Assembly (NCBI RefSeq): GCF_016744175.1
Contig: NZ_JADGEV010000027.1
Span: 1 to 40,942, forward strand
Source: Neptunomonas sp.
Lineage (GTDB): Bacteria; Pseudomonadota; Gammaproteobacteria; Pseudomonadales; Balneatricaceae
DNA length: 40,942 nucleotides
Reading direction: 5' to 3'
A program made the position numbers and the translations under genes. Positions 25,413 to 33,082 of the stretch are shown here, piece by piece. Under the pieces are notes generated by a model. That model made no database searches, had not been told where the DNA came from, and worked only from the letters and a program-made list of their open reading frames with translations. Each line of letters starts with the position of its first letter. Position 1 is the stretch's first letter.

Positions 25413-25532
25413 TGCTTAACGAGTTAAGTCAGGTCCCACCTCTGATTTGCTTCATCTTCCTTTGTTGGTGCAGGCCACAAAGGAACACGGTTCTTGTCAT
25501 TTACAGGGTAACCTTCGGGTTACCCTTTTTTT
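25413..25532 (+). ncRNA. Candidate Fur-regulated small RNA (RyhB/PrrF-like in logic)
   Basis: A roughly 120-nt transcript is predicted between a well-spaced promoter with a Fur box and an intrinsic terminator. It contains a strong hairpin, TTCCTTTG (25457-25464) with CAAAGGAA (25478-25485), extended by TGG/CCA around a TGCAGG loop; GAAC/GTTC just after it offers an alternative pairing. Ahead of the hairpin is an unpaired C/U-rich stretch (CCCACCTCTGATTTGCTTCATC) suited to pair with ribosome sites. The ORF across the region has no ribosome site and crosses the terminator. Iron-repressed sRNAs such as RyhB, PrrF and NrrF have this arrangement; I do not recognise its primary sequence as any of them. 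Confidence 0.65.
25506..25532 (+). terminator. Intrinsic terminator with UUCG loop
   Basis: GGGTAACC (25506-25513), TTCG loop and GGTTACCC (25518-25525) form a perfect 8-bp stem, followed by seven T residues on the plus strand only. It lies 230 bp after the MscS-type gene, so it more likely ends the candidate sRNA. Confidence 0.93.
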
Positions 25533-25912
25533 ATGTTCTCATTTAACTGTATTCATTCGTGAATATTGGTTTGTCTATTTTATTGTGATTGATGCACTGC
25601 CATGTATCAATAAAGGCAGCCATAAGCTTGAGTGAGGATAATAGTCATTTTTTTGCGTATTCCAATGAAATTCCTTGCCATTGTTATGGTTAAAAAGGAA
25701 TCCCCGCAGAGTCATTTCATACAATTCTTATAGTCATAACCTCTCAATAAGGACTAATAATTCCGAAGGAGGCTGTGGGGACTTCTGATCTGGCATAGAC
25801 AGAAATTAAAATAAGATGAATGGTGATTTGTCTTTTGTAGTGTTGCTAACGTGGGGTTTGTTATCCTGATTAAGTAGCTACAAAGAAAGCTCCATGATAA
25901 CCAAAGGCATTG
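25533..25912. other. Non-coding stretch before the diaminopropionate ammonia-lyase gene
   Basis: About 380 bp without a convincing gene. A GAAGGAGG sequence near 25764 is not followed by a usable ORF. The promoter of the downstream gene must lie here but no clear -35/-10 pair stands out. Confidence 0.4.
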
Positions 25913-27109
25913 ATGATTATGTTAAAACTGAACGGGACTCTGACCCATTTTTCAAACCCTGTAGCTAACAGTAAAAATGTATATTCTGATGCACAGCGAG
26001 ATGTGATCAGTATTGCCAAAGCGGCTAATGCGATTTCAGATATCAAAACGTGGCCGGCGTACTCCGAAACCCCTTTGCATTCATTAGCAGCCATGGCAAA
26101 AGATGCGGGTTTGGGTGCGCTTTGGTATAAAGATGAGTCGCAACGTTTTGGTTTAAAAAGCTTTAAAGCATTAGGCGGCGCATATGCTGTGGCTTGCCAG
26201 TTGCAAAATGTTTTACAAGCTCAGCTGGGTAAGCGTCCAAGCATTGCTGAATTATTAGATGGACAACTAAAAGACGCCTTATCTGAGATAGTAGTAAGCT
26301 GTGCAACCGATGGTAATCATGGTCGTTCTGTTGCTTGGGGCGCGCAAATGTTTGGTTGTGGCTGTGTTATTTATATTCATCGAGATGTGTCTGAAGGCCG
26401 TAAACAAGCCATGCAAGCATTTGATGCTGAAGTGATTCGTATCACGGGTAACTATGATGAATCCGTACGTCAAGCAGACCTAGATGCTAAAGCGAATGGG
26501 CGTATCATTGTTTCTGATACTAGCTATGAGGGTTACATGGAAGTGCCTAAAGATGTTGCTTTAGGTTATACCGTCATGCTGGCTGAAATTGTTGAGCAGC
26601 TAGAAGGTGAAATCCCAACTCACGTGTTCATTCAAGGCGGTGTGGGTGGTTTGGCTTCAGCGGTAGCGGGTTATTTCTGGGATCTTTGGGGAGAGCGACG
26701 TCCGCGTTTTGTTGTTGTTGAACCTGTTGAGGCAAACTGCCTGCAGCTTAGTGCTAAAGCAGGTAAGCCGGTAGTCGTTGATGGTGACTTGAATACCTTA
26801 ATGGCAGGCTTGGCGTGTGGAGAAGTATCTGCGCTTGCATGGGAGATTCTATCTAATGGTGCTGATGACTTTATGACCCTAAGTGAAGAAGCCGTTGCTG
26901 AAACAATGCGAATGCTGGCGACAGGTTATAAAAGTGACCCTGCAATTGAGGCAGGTGAGTCAGCGGTACCTGGTTTGGCTGCAGTGGTTATCGGAGCCCA
27001 GCAAGTTGAGTTTTCGAGTGCTCTAAATTTGAATGCTCAAAGTAAAGTGCTTGTTATAGGTACCGAAGGCGCTACAGATCCTGAACTCTATAAGCAACTG
27101 GTTGGCTAA
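25913..27109 (+). CDS. dpaL: Diaminopropionate ammonia-lyase
   Basis: About 398 residues, the usual length. This PLP enzyme converts D- or L-2,3-diaminopropionate to pyruvate and two ammonia. The fold-type II motifs are intact: RFGLKSFKALGGAYA with the PLP lysine, TDGNHGRSVAWGA, the long QGGVGGLASA phosphate loop, and the acidic DTSYEGYMEVP of this subfamily. AAAGG is 5 nt before ATG 25913; ATG 25919 is also possible. It ends in its own terminator, and the next gene on the minus strand is an Lrp-type regulator. Together with the M20 hydrolase downstream this recalls the E. coli ygeX-ygeY pairing. Confidence 0.93.
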   Translation: MIMLKLNGTLTHFSNPVANSKNVYSDAQRDVISIAKAANAISDIKTWPAYSETPLHSLAAMAKDAGLGALWYKDESQRFGLKSFKALGGAYAVACQLQNVLQAQLGKRPSIAELLDGQLKDALSEIVVSCATDGNHGRSVAWGAQMFGCGCVIYIHRDVSEGRKQAMQAFDAEVIRITGNYDESVRQADLDAKANGRIIVSDTSYEGYMEVPKDVALGYTVMLAEIVEQLEGEIPTHVFIQGGVGGLASAVAGYFWDLWGERRPRFVVVEPVEANCLQLSAKAGKPVVVDGDLNTLMAGLACGEVSALAWEILSNGADDFMTLSEEAVAETMRMLATGYKSDPAIEAGESAVPGLAAVVIGAQQVEFSSALNLNAQSKVLVIGTEGATDPELYKQLVG

Positions 27110-27132
27110 ATAGTTGCTGCATGCTTTATACC

Positions 27133-27158
27133 AAGCCTCGTAACGACGAGGCTTTTTT
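27133..27158 (+). terminator. Intrinsic terminator after dpaL
   Basis: AAGCCTCG (27133-27140) and CGAGGCTT (27147-27154) form an 8-bp stem with a 6-nt loop, leading into a run of six T residues (27153-27158), 24 bp after the stop codon. Confidence 0.92.
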
Positions 27159-27209
27159 ATGCCTAATATTTATGAAAAAGTGATTAGAAAATATCATCGT
27201 TAGCGGTGT

Positions 27210-27701
27210 TTAACTCTCTTCTAAAATAACGGGTACTGAAAGTCCCACTTTAACGGAGTCCATCACAACATTGGTTAAGAAATTACGAATGTTGCGGTTA
27301 TCGAAAAACACCTCGCGAGTGAAGGCTTCGTAATCTTCCATATCTGTTGCAGTCACCACCAAAATGAAGTCGGCGCTACCTGTTACGTAATAGCATTGCT
27401 GAACAGCAGGATTTGCCTTCATCTCTTTTTTGAAGGTATCAATTAGATCTGCACGCTCACGCTCAAGTGTTACCTGTACTAACAAAGTGACTGGCCGGCC
27501 CGTCAGTTTAGGGTTAACGACGGCAATGTCTGCCTGAATAATGTTTTGTTCGCGCATACGTTTAATTCGACGTTGCACGGCGGCAGGAGATAAGCCTACC
27601 TGCTCGGCTATTTGGTCTGAGGTAGTTCTATTTGAGCACTGAATTATCGCAAGAATTTTCCGATCAAAACCGTCAATGCTTGTTGTTTGAGAATTATTCA
27701 T
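27210..27701 (-). CDS. Lrp/AsnC family transcriptional regulator
   Basis: 163 residues. N-terminal helix-turn-helix (about 10-58: DGFDRKILAII, TTSDQIAEQVGLSPAAVQRRIKRM) and C-terminal RAM ligand-binding domain (about 70-155: CYYVTGSADFILVV). AAGGG precedes the ATG. It is divergent from the racemase-like gene across 246 bp and converges with dpaL, so it probably controls the surrounding catabolic genes in response to an amino-acid-like effector. Ectoine and diamino-acid catabolic clusters often include such an AsnC/DoeX-type regulator; the effector here is unknown. Confidence 0.92.
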   Translation of the reverse strand: MNNSQTTSIDGFDRKILAIIQCSNRTTSDQIAEQVGLSPAAVQRRIKRMREQNIIQADIAVVNPKLTGRPVTLLVQVTLERERADLIDTFKKEMKANPAVQQCYYVTGSADFILVVTATDMEDYEAFTREVFFDNRNIRNFLTNVVMDSVKVGLSVPVILEES

Positions 27702-27914
27702 AATGGGCCCTTTTCTCTATCTTGCCACATGATCCTAAGGTTATAAGGCTCTTCTGTAAAGAAATGGATGCTGTTTAGAAGTTGTGATGAATTTATGCAT
27801 ATTTTCAATTTTTTTGCGGTTAATCATCAGCAAGTGATCGTTATTACACGAATATCCGCAGATCAACGCCGTAACATTAACTCATAACTTATTCACCATC
27901 GAACAATAAAAACA

Positions 27915-27936
27915 GCACATGGCTATAGTCATGTGC
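27915..27936 (+). promoter_or_regulatory. Inverted repeat at the racemase-like gene ribosome site
   Basis: GCACATG (27915-27921) and CATGTGC (27930-27936) are perfect 7-bp inverted repeats 8 bp apart, ending immediately before the AAGGA ribosome site. It could be an operator for the divergent Lrp-type regulator or an mRNA hairpin protecting the 5' end. Confidence 0.4.
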
Positions 27937-27947
27937 AAAGGAATATG

Positions 27948-28736
27948 ATGATGAAACTGACTACGGTTCAGCACAATCAACCTTTGGAGCATCTCGCTCC
28001 AGCGGGTCGTATTGGCGTTATCTCTTTAGCAACAGATTTTAATATTGAAGCAGATCTACACCGCATCTTTCCAAGTGATGTGCAGTTTTTTACCAGTCGT
28101 GTAAAGAATGTAAACCCACTGACTATTGAGAATTTACGCACGATGGCACCGGGTATTAGCATGACAGCGGATACTATTCTGCCAGGTGTCGAGTTGGATG
28201 CCATTATCTATGCCTGTACCTCCGGTACGATTGCTATTGGTGTTGAGCGTGTAACTCAGCTGATTAATGAGGTGCGCCCTGGTGTCCCTGTGACTAATCC
28301 GGTGACCGCTGCACTTTCTGCATTCGAATGCTTTGGTGCAAAACGGATCTCAATTCTTACGCCCTATACCGAGACTGTTAATCAAGAAGTTGCCCAGTTC
28401 TTCATTTCACAGGGTTACGAAGTCCTGAGCATTGCGGGTTTTGGATTTGAAGACGACACCGCGATGACCTACCTCACGCCGCAAGATATTACTGATGCCG
28501 CCATTGCCTGCTGTGACTCAAATGCAGAGTTAATGTTTATCTCCTGCACTGCATTACGGGCATCCTTGGTACTTGAAGATATTGAGCAGAGCCTAGGTAT
28601 TCCTGTTGTTAGTAGTAACCAAGCATTGGCATGGCACAGCCTTTCGTTAGTGAAATATCCCGTTTCGGTCAATGGATTTGGTGCATTGCTACGCGAGCAT
28701 CTGACGACTGATATCGTATCCGGTGAACTTGTTTAA
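27948..28736 (+). CDS. Asp/Glu racemase superfamily protein (maleate isomerase/EutA-like)
   Basis: About 262 residues. It belongs to the superfamily with paired catalytic cysteines, seen here as YACTSGTIAIG (about 87-97) and ISCTALRA (about 205-212). This is the maleate cis-trans isomerase/arylmalonate decarboxylase branch, which also includes EutA of ectoine-utilisation clusters. AAGGA lies 5 nt before ATG 27948; 27945 and 27951 are alternatives. It is the first gene of a likely operon with the M20 hydrolase 23 bp downstream and the TRAP genes after it. The true reaction (racemisation or isomerisation) cannot be settled from sequence. Confidence 0.82.
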   Translation: MMKLTTVQHNQPLEHLAPAGRIGVISLATDFNIEADLHRIFPSDVQFFTSRVKNVNPLTIENLRTMAPGISMTADTILPGVELDAIIYACTSGTIAIGVERVTQLINEVRPGVPVTNPVTAALSAFECFGAKRISILTPYTETVNQEVAQFFISQGYEVLSIAGFGFEDDTAMTYLTPQDITDAAIACCDSNAELMFISCTALRASLVLEDIEQSLGIPVVSSNQALAWHSLSLVKYPVSVNGFGALLREHLTTDIVSGELV

Positions 28737-28759
28737 TTAGTATTATTGGAGATTGATCC

Positions 28760-29920
28760 ATGATCATAACCCCGCAATTGATTACCCAGATGACAGAGTG
28801 GCGTCGTCACATGCATCGTTTCCCTGAGTGTGGATTTGATTTGCCATTGACCGCTGATTTTATAGCCGAAAAACTAGAAAGCTTTGGTATAGAAGTAACG
28901 CGTCATATCGGGCAGCAAGGCATTGTTGGTGTATTACGGTGTGGGAATGGTGACGCAAGTATTGGTTTGCGGGCTGATATGGATGCGCTTTTTATTCAGG
29001 AAGGCAATAGCTTTGAACATCGCTCCCGACATGATGGGAAAATGCATGCGTGTGGCCATGATGGGCATTCCGCGATGTTGCTGGGCGCGGCTTGTTATTT
29101 GGCGAAGACAAAAAGTTTTGATGGTACGGTGCACTTTATTTTTCAACCAGATGAAGAGCACGGGCAGGGCGCGCAGGCGATGATTGATGACGGCTTATTT
29201 GAGCGCTTTCGTATTGACTCTATATACGGGCTGCACAATATGCCGGGCTTACCTGAAGGGCAGTTTATGGTTCGTCCAGGCTCTTTAATGGCCAGTGAAA
29301 GCAGTTTTGAAATTGTTATTAATGGCGTTGGTGGTCATGCTGCTATGCCGCACCGGGGCATTGACCCAATTGTTGTCGGATCGCAAGTTATCTTGGGTCT
29401 GCAAACTATTGTATCTCGTAACCTCAGTGCCATTGAAGAAACCGCAGTAGTCTCAGCAACAGAGTTTGTCACTAATGGAACGGTGAACGTTATACCTTCT
29501 CAGGTGACGATTAAAGGCGATTGTCGCTGCTTTACTGAAGACAGTTTAGCGAAGATAGAACAGTGTATGGAGCGGATCGTTGCCGGTATTTGCCAGGCAG
29601 CCGGTGCTCAATACAACTTCACGTTTACGAACACATTTTACCCCACGGTAAATAATCCGTTACAGACAGAGCATGCCATCTGTGCGGCTATCGCCGTGTT
29701 GGGTGAAAGTAATGTCGAAACAAACTGTTTACCTCTCACTATATCAGAAGATTTTTCCAGCATGTTGCGCGTCAAGCCTGGCTGTTATGCCCTTATGGGC
29801 AATGGCGTGGAGTCTGTTGGTGGCTGTGCTTTGCATAATCCTGAATACGATTTTAACGACCGTATTCTTGAGCATGGAGCGCATTATTGGGTGCAGCTAG
29901 TCTGTGATCAATTGAAATAA
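28760..29920 (+). CDS. M20 family amidohydrolase (N-acyl amino acid hydrolase type)
   Basis: 386 residues, the standard size of the hippurate hydrolase/N-acyl-L-amino-acid amidohydrolase branch. Metal-ligand and catalytic motifs are intact: LRADMDAL, MHACGHDGHSAM, FQPDEEHGQGA (catalytic Glu pair), IYGLHNMPG, the dimerisation-domain GVGGHAAMPHRGIDP and the C-terminal LHNPEYDFND. It is predicted to be cytoplasmic with two metal ions, cleaving an amide to release an amino acid. GGAG lies 8 nt before the ATG. Its place between a racemase-like gene and a TRAP transporter suggests it acts on the imported compound or its first product. Confidence 0.92.
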   Translation: MIITPQLITQMTEWRRHMHRFPECGFDLPLTADFIAEKLESFGIEVTRHIGQQGIVGVLRCGNGDASIGLRADMDALFIQEGNSFEHRSRHDGKMHACGHDGHSAMLLGAACYLAKTKSFDGTVHFIFQPDEEHGQGAQAMIDDGLFERFRIDSIYGLHNMPGLPEGQFMVRPGSLMASESSFEIVINGVGGHAAMPHRGIDPIVVGSQVILGLQTIVSRNLSAIEETAVVSATEFVTNGTVNVIPSQVTIKGDCRCFTEDSLAKIEQCMERIVAGICQAAGAQYNFTFTNTFYPTVNNPLQTEHAICAAIAVLGESNVETNCLPLTISEDFSSMLRVKPGCYALMGNGVESVGGCALHNPEYDFNDRILEHGAHYWVQLVCDQLK

Positions 29921-29968
29921 CCTTAAACCGAAAATTAACCTTAACTACAATCTAAAAAATAACCTTAA
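29919..29968 (+). repeat. Three AACCTTAA repeats upstream of dctP-like gene
   Basis: AACCTTAA occurs at 29919-29926, 29937-29944 and 29961-29968 in an A-rich spacer, with steps of 18 and 24 bp. It may be duplication debris or a set of binding sites; no known consensus is recognised. Confidence 0.5.
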
Positions 29969-29996
29969 TTCTAAAAATAAAATTTGAGGAAGACCC

Positions 29997-31031
29997 ATGA
30001 AAACACTATTAACCACTGTATTAGCTCTAGGTATCAGCTTTGGCGTAAGCGCCGAAACATGGAAGTTTGCCTCTGAAGAAGACAAAAAGGATGTACAGGA
30101 TATTTTTGCGCAATCTTTTGCTGAAACTATCAAAAAAGAATCGGGCGGGGATATTCGCGTTAAGGTTTATTACTACGGCCAGTTAGGTACTGAGAACGAT
30201 ATTGTCGAACTTGCGGCAAAAGGAACCATACAGTTTGTTTCAGTTGGAACCGGACATTTGGGCTCTTACGTACCGGAAGTTCAAGCACTCAGTGTTCCTT
30301 ACGTATTAGGCACTGAGACTGATGTTGTACGTAAAGTGCTGACAGGCAGCAAGACTATTTATAATGATTTGGCTGATCGTTTTGAAAGTGTAAACCTTAA
30401 GCTACTTACTATGATTTCAGAAGGCGAAATGGCATGGGGAGCAAACAAAGCTATCCGTACACCTGAAGATTTTTCAGGGCAAAAAATAAGGACCTTCACT
30501 TCAACTATCCCAGTAGAAACGTACAAAGCTTTTGGTGCAACACCAACACCTTTGTCTTGGGGGGAAGTGTATGGCGCACTTCAGTTAAAAACGATTAACG
30601 GCATGGTTAACCCAATCTACTTTGTATACAACGCTAAGTGGCATGAAGTTCAAGACTATCTGATGTTCCCTGGGCAGCAGCCTTATGTAGGTACCGTATC
30701 TACTAATAGTAAATGGTTTAAGGAATTGTCATCTGAGAAGCAAGCGATGGTAAGTAAAGCGATTACTGTTGCTGAGCAAGCGGCACATGATTATCAACTA
30801 CGTATCAACTCAGAAAACATGGATAAAATCATGGCTGAACGCCCTAATATGCAGATCGTGACCTTGACTGCTGAGGAGCGCGCACGCTTTAAAGAGCTAA
30901 GCCTGTCTTTGCATGAAACTTACTATGACGTAGTAGAAAATGCTTACGATAACGCAGAAAAAGCCGCTGCACGTAAGGGAGCACAAAAGATTCTTGGCAA
31001 CTTGATCCAAGAAGTTAAGGACGCATCTTAA
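29997..31031 (+). CDS. TRAP transporter substrate-binding protein (DctP family)
   Basis: 344 residues with a signal peptide (MKTLLTTVLALGISFGVSA, cleavage near residue 19), so periplasmic. DctP-type features include DIFAQSFAETIKKESGGDIRVKVYYYGQLGTENDIVELAAKG at the N-terminal lobe and ANKAIRTPEDFSGQKIRTF, where the family's conserved substrate-anchoring Arg lies, followed by GATPTPLSWGEVYGALQLKTING. GAGGA lies 7 nt before the ATG. It binds a carboxylate-containing solute and delivers it to the DctQM membrane part encoded next. The ligand should be the substrate of the surrounding hydrolases. Confidence 0.93.
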   Translation: MKTLLTTVLALGISFGVSAETWKFASEEDKKDVQDIFAQSFAETIKKESGGDIRVKVYYYGQLGTENDIVELAAKGTIQFVSVGTGHLGSYVPEVQALSVPYVLGTETDVVRKVLTGSKTIYNDLADRFESVNLKLLTMISEGEMAWGANKAIRTPEDFSGQKIRTFTSTIPVETYKAFGATPTPLSWGEVYGALQLKTINGMVNPIYFVYNAKWHEVQDYLMFPGQQPYVGTVSTNSKWFKELSSEKQAMVSKAITVAEQAAHDYQLRINSENMDKIMAERPNMQIVTLTAEERARFKELSLSLHETYYDVVENAYDNAEKAAARKGAQKILGNLIQEVKDAS

Positions 31032-31050
31032 TCCTGGATGATTATCAGGT

Positions 31051-31085
31051 AGCGTGGAGCTTATCAATTAGATAAGCCTCACGCT
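31051..31085 (+). repeat. Intercistronic hairpin between dctP- and dctQ-like genes
   Basis: AGCGTGGAGCTTATC and GATAAGCCTCACGCT form a 15-bp stem with two mismatches around an AATTA loop. No T-run follows, so it is not a terminator. Such hairpins often stabilise the 3' end of the binding-protein message so that it exceeds that of the permease. Confidence 0.7.
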
Positions 31086-31148
31086 AATTGATTCATTAAT
31101 GTGTCAGTTAGCTACAAGTGGGTTGTACTGCTTGTAAGGTGTGTTCTT

Positions 31149-31664
31149 ATGAAAAAGATATTCCTCCAGATTAGCAACGTTACTGAGTGGATAGAAAAGT
31201 TTGTTGTTATCTCCTCGATTCTACTCATGATGGCTAATTCAACTGCCAATGCCATCGGGCGATATGTTTTCGGTAAGAGCCTATTTTTCTCAGAAGAGTT
31301 AAATCAGTTTTTGATCGTGGCAATCACCTTTATCGGCTTCGCCTATGCCGTGCGCAAAGGCCGTAATATCCGAATGACTGCTGTGTATGACTCTTTGGGA
31401 TATACCGCGAAGAAAACAGTATCGATTTTGATAGCGATGATTACCGGCGTACTAATGCTTTATTTGTCTTATAAAGCGGTATTTTACGTCATTGAATTAA
31501 AAGACCTTAATCGATTAAGTCCAGCTTTGCAGTTTCCGGTATATATCATTTACGCCATTATCCCCGTGGGGTTATTTGTGGCGGGTATCCAGTATCTGAT
31601 TACTTTCTTTATGAACATTACCCATAAAGAGATCTACTTATCGTTTGAAGTAATTGATAGATAA
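31149..31664 (+). CDS. TRAP transporter small permease (DctQ family)
   Basis: 171 residues from ATG 31149, supported by AAGGTG 7-12 nt upstream; a GTG at 31101 is less likely. Four membrane helices with the DctQ signature: NAIGRYVFGKSLFFSEELNQFLIVAITFIGFAYAVRKGRNIRM between the first and second pair. It forms the membrane complex with DctM, driving import by the sodium gradient. It lies between the binding-protein gene and the large permease, in the usual P-Q-M order. Confidence 0.93.
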   Translation: MKKIFLQISNVTEWIEKFVVISSILLMMANSTANAIGRYVFGKSLFFSEELNQFLIVAITFIGFAYAVRKGRNIRMTAVYDSLGYTAKKTVSILIAMITGVLMLYLSYKAVFYVIELKDLNRLSPALQFPVYIIYAIIPVGLFVAGIQYLITFFMNITHKEIYLSFEVIDR

Positions 31665-31689
31665 TCGATAGTGTTGTGGGTGAAATATT

Positions 31690-33036
31690 ATGAGTTCATT
31701 TTTTGAGTTTTTATCAGATGTTGTAGCGGGTGAGCTCGATACTTACGTGATTACTTTCGCGCTCGTCGTAACAATGATTGTTTTATTGTTCCTTAGTTTT
31801 CCTATGGTTGTGCCTTTAGCTGTTGGTGCATTGCTAGGGTTAGTACATTTTTCAGGAATAGATACCGGCGTGATTATTCAGCAAATGGTCACTGGGATCT
31901 CGCCCAATGCATTGATTGCTGTGCCGATGTTTATTTTGGCCGCCGATATTATGACGCGCGGCCATACCGCGCATAATCTTCTTGGTTTGATTGAGGCATT
32001 TGTGGGGCACCTTCGCGGAGGCTTACCTATTACGGCGTGTATTAGCTGTACTTTATTTGGTTCTGTATCAGGCTCTACTCAAGCGACGGTAGTTTCTGTT
32101 GGGCAGATCATGCGGCCTAAGTTATTGCAGGCAGGGTATAAAGATAGCTTTGTCATGGCGCTCATCATTAATGCGAGTGATATAGCCTTTTTGATCCCTC
32201 CAAGTATTGGTTTGATCCTCTACGGAACATTGGCAAACACCAGTGTGGGTGAGCTGTTTATTGCAGGGATTGGTCCTGGAATATTATTGGCCATTATGTT
32301 TTCTGTGTATTGCTATGTGTATAGCGTTTACCAAGGAGACAGCATTGCGTTGGTTGAAAAAACATCCAACAAACAAAAGCTGCTGGCCATTAAAAAAGCA
32401 CTGCTGCCTCTGGGGTTTCCTGCCTTGATTGTAGGTGGAATTTATTCTGGAGCCGTTACGCCAACTGAAGCAGCATCTTTTTCAGTGCTCTACGCCATTA
32501 TTGTTGAGTGCATTATCTATAGAGAGCTGAAATACAAAGATATTGTTGATGCAGCACTCAGTACGGGGTTAATTACCGCCGTGGTGTTTATTCTTGTGGG
32601 GATGGGGCAGGCGTTTTCTTGGTATATCTCGTTTGAACAGATTCCGCAGGACTTATTAGCACCGCTGAATCTTGAAGGTGCATCTCAAGAATACATTCTG
32701 TTTGTTATTGCTTTGAGCTTCTTTGTAGGGTGCATGTTTGTTGATTCACTGGTGGTATTGGTTATTTTAACGCCAATATTTGTACCTATTGTTGCGGCTG
32801 TTGGACTTGACCCTGTACTTGTCGGCGTGATGATTACATTACAGATGGCTATTGGTTCGGCAACGCCACCGTTTGGTTGCGATATTTTTACTGCGATAGC
32901 TATTTTTAATAAACCGTATCTGGAAGTGATAAGCGGTACTTTGCCGTTTATTCTGATTCTATTCTTTATGTCTGCATTGTTGATCTTTTTCCCGAGTATA
33001 TCTCTGCTCTTGCGTGATTTGGCATTTGGGAACTAA
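31690..33036 (+). CDS. TRAP transporter large permease (DctM family)
   Basis: 448 residues with about twelve hydrophobic segments. DctM-type motifs are visible: MVTGISPNALIAVPMFILAADIMTRG, LFGSVSGSTQATVVSVG, LIINASDIAFLIPPSIGLILYG, TPTEAASFSVLYA and MITLQMAIGSATPPFGCDIF, the last two lining the predicted substrate/sodium sites. GGGTGA lies 8-13 nt before the ATG. It is the transport subunit of a tripartite importer; its substrate is not predictable from sequence but the neighbours suggest an amino-acid derivative. Confidence 0.94.
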   Translation: MSSFFEFLSDVVAGELDTYVITFALVVTMIVLLFLSFPMVVPLAVGALLGLVHFSGIDTGVIIQQMVTGISPNALIAVPMFILAADIMTRGHTAHNLLGLIEAFVGHLRGGLPITACISCTLFGSVSGSTQATVVSVGQIMRPKLLQAGYKDSFVMALIINASDIAFLIPPSIGLILYGTLANTSVGELFIAGIGPGILLAIMFSVYCYVYSVYQGDSIALVEKTSNKQKLLAIKKALLPLGFPALIVGGIYSGAVTPTEAASFSVLYAIIVECIIYRELKYKDIVDAALSTGLITAVVFILVGMGQAFSWYISFEQIPQDLLAPLNLEGASQEYILFVIALSFFVGCMFVDSLVVLVILTPIFVPIVAAVGLDPVLVGVMITLQMAIGSATPPFGCDIFTAIAIFNKPYLEVISGTLPFILILFFMSALLIFFPSISLLLRDLAFGN

Positions 33037-33082
33037 ACAGGCCGCACGACAATGCAAATAAAAATAAAAGTTGAGTAACTCT

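Noticed and set aside
25425-25470. Similarity of GTCAGGTCC to the 4.5S/SRP RNA apical region
   Set aside because: The essential GGAAGGAAGCAGCC part and the long SRP stem are absent; promoter and terminator context fit an iron-regulated sRNA better.
25447-25635. 62-codon ORF on the plus strand
   Set aside because: No ribosome site, runs through the candidate sRNA hairpin and the UUCG terminator, and the product resembles nothing.
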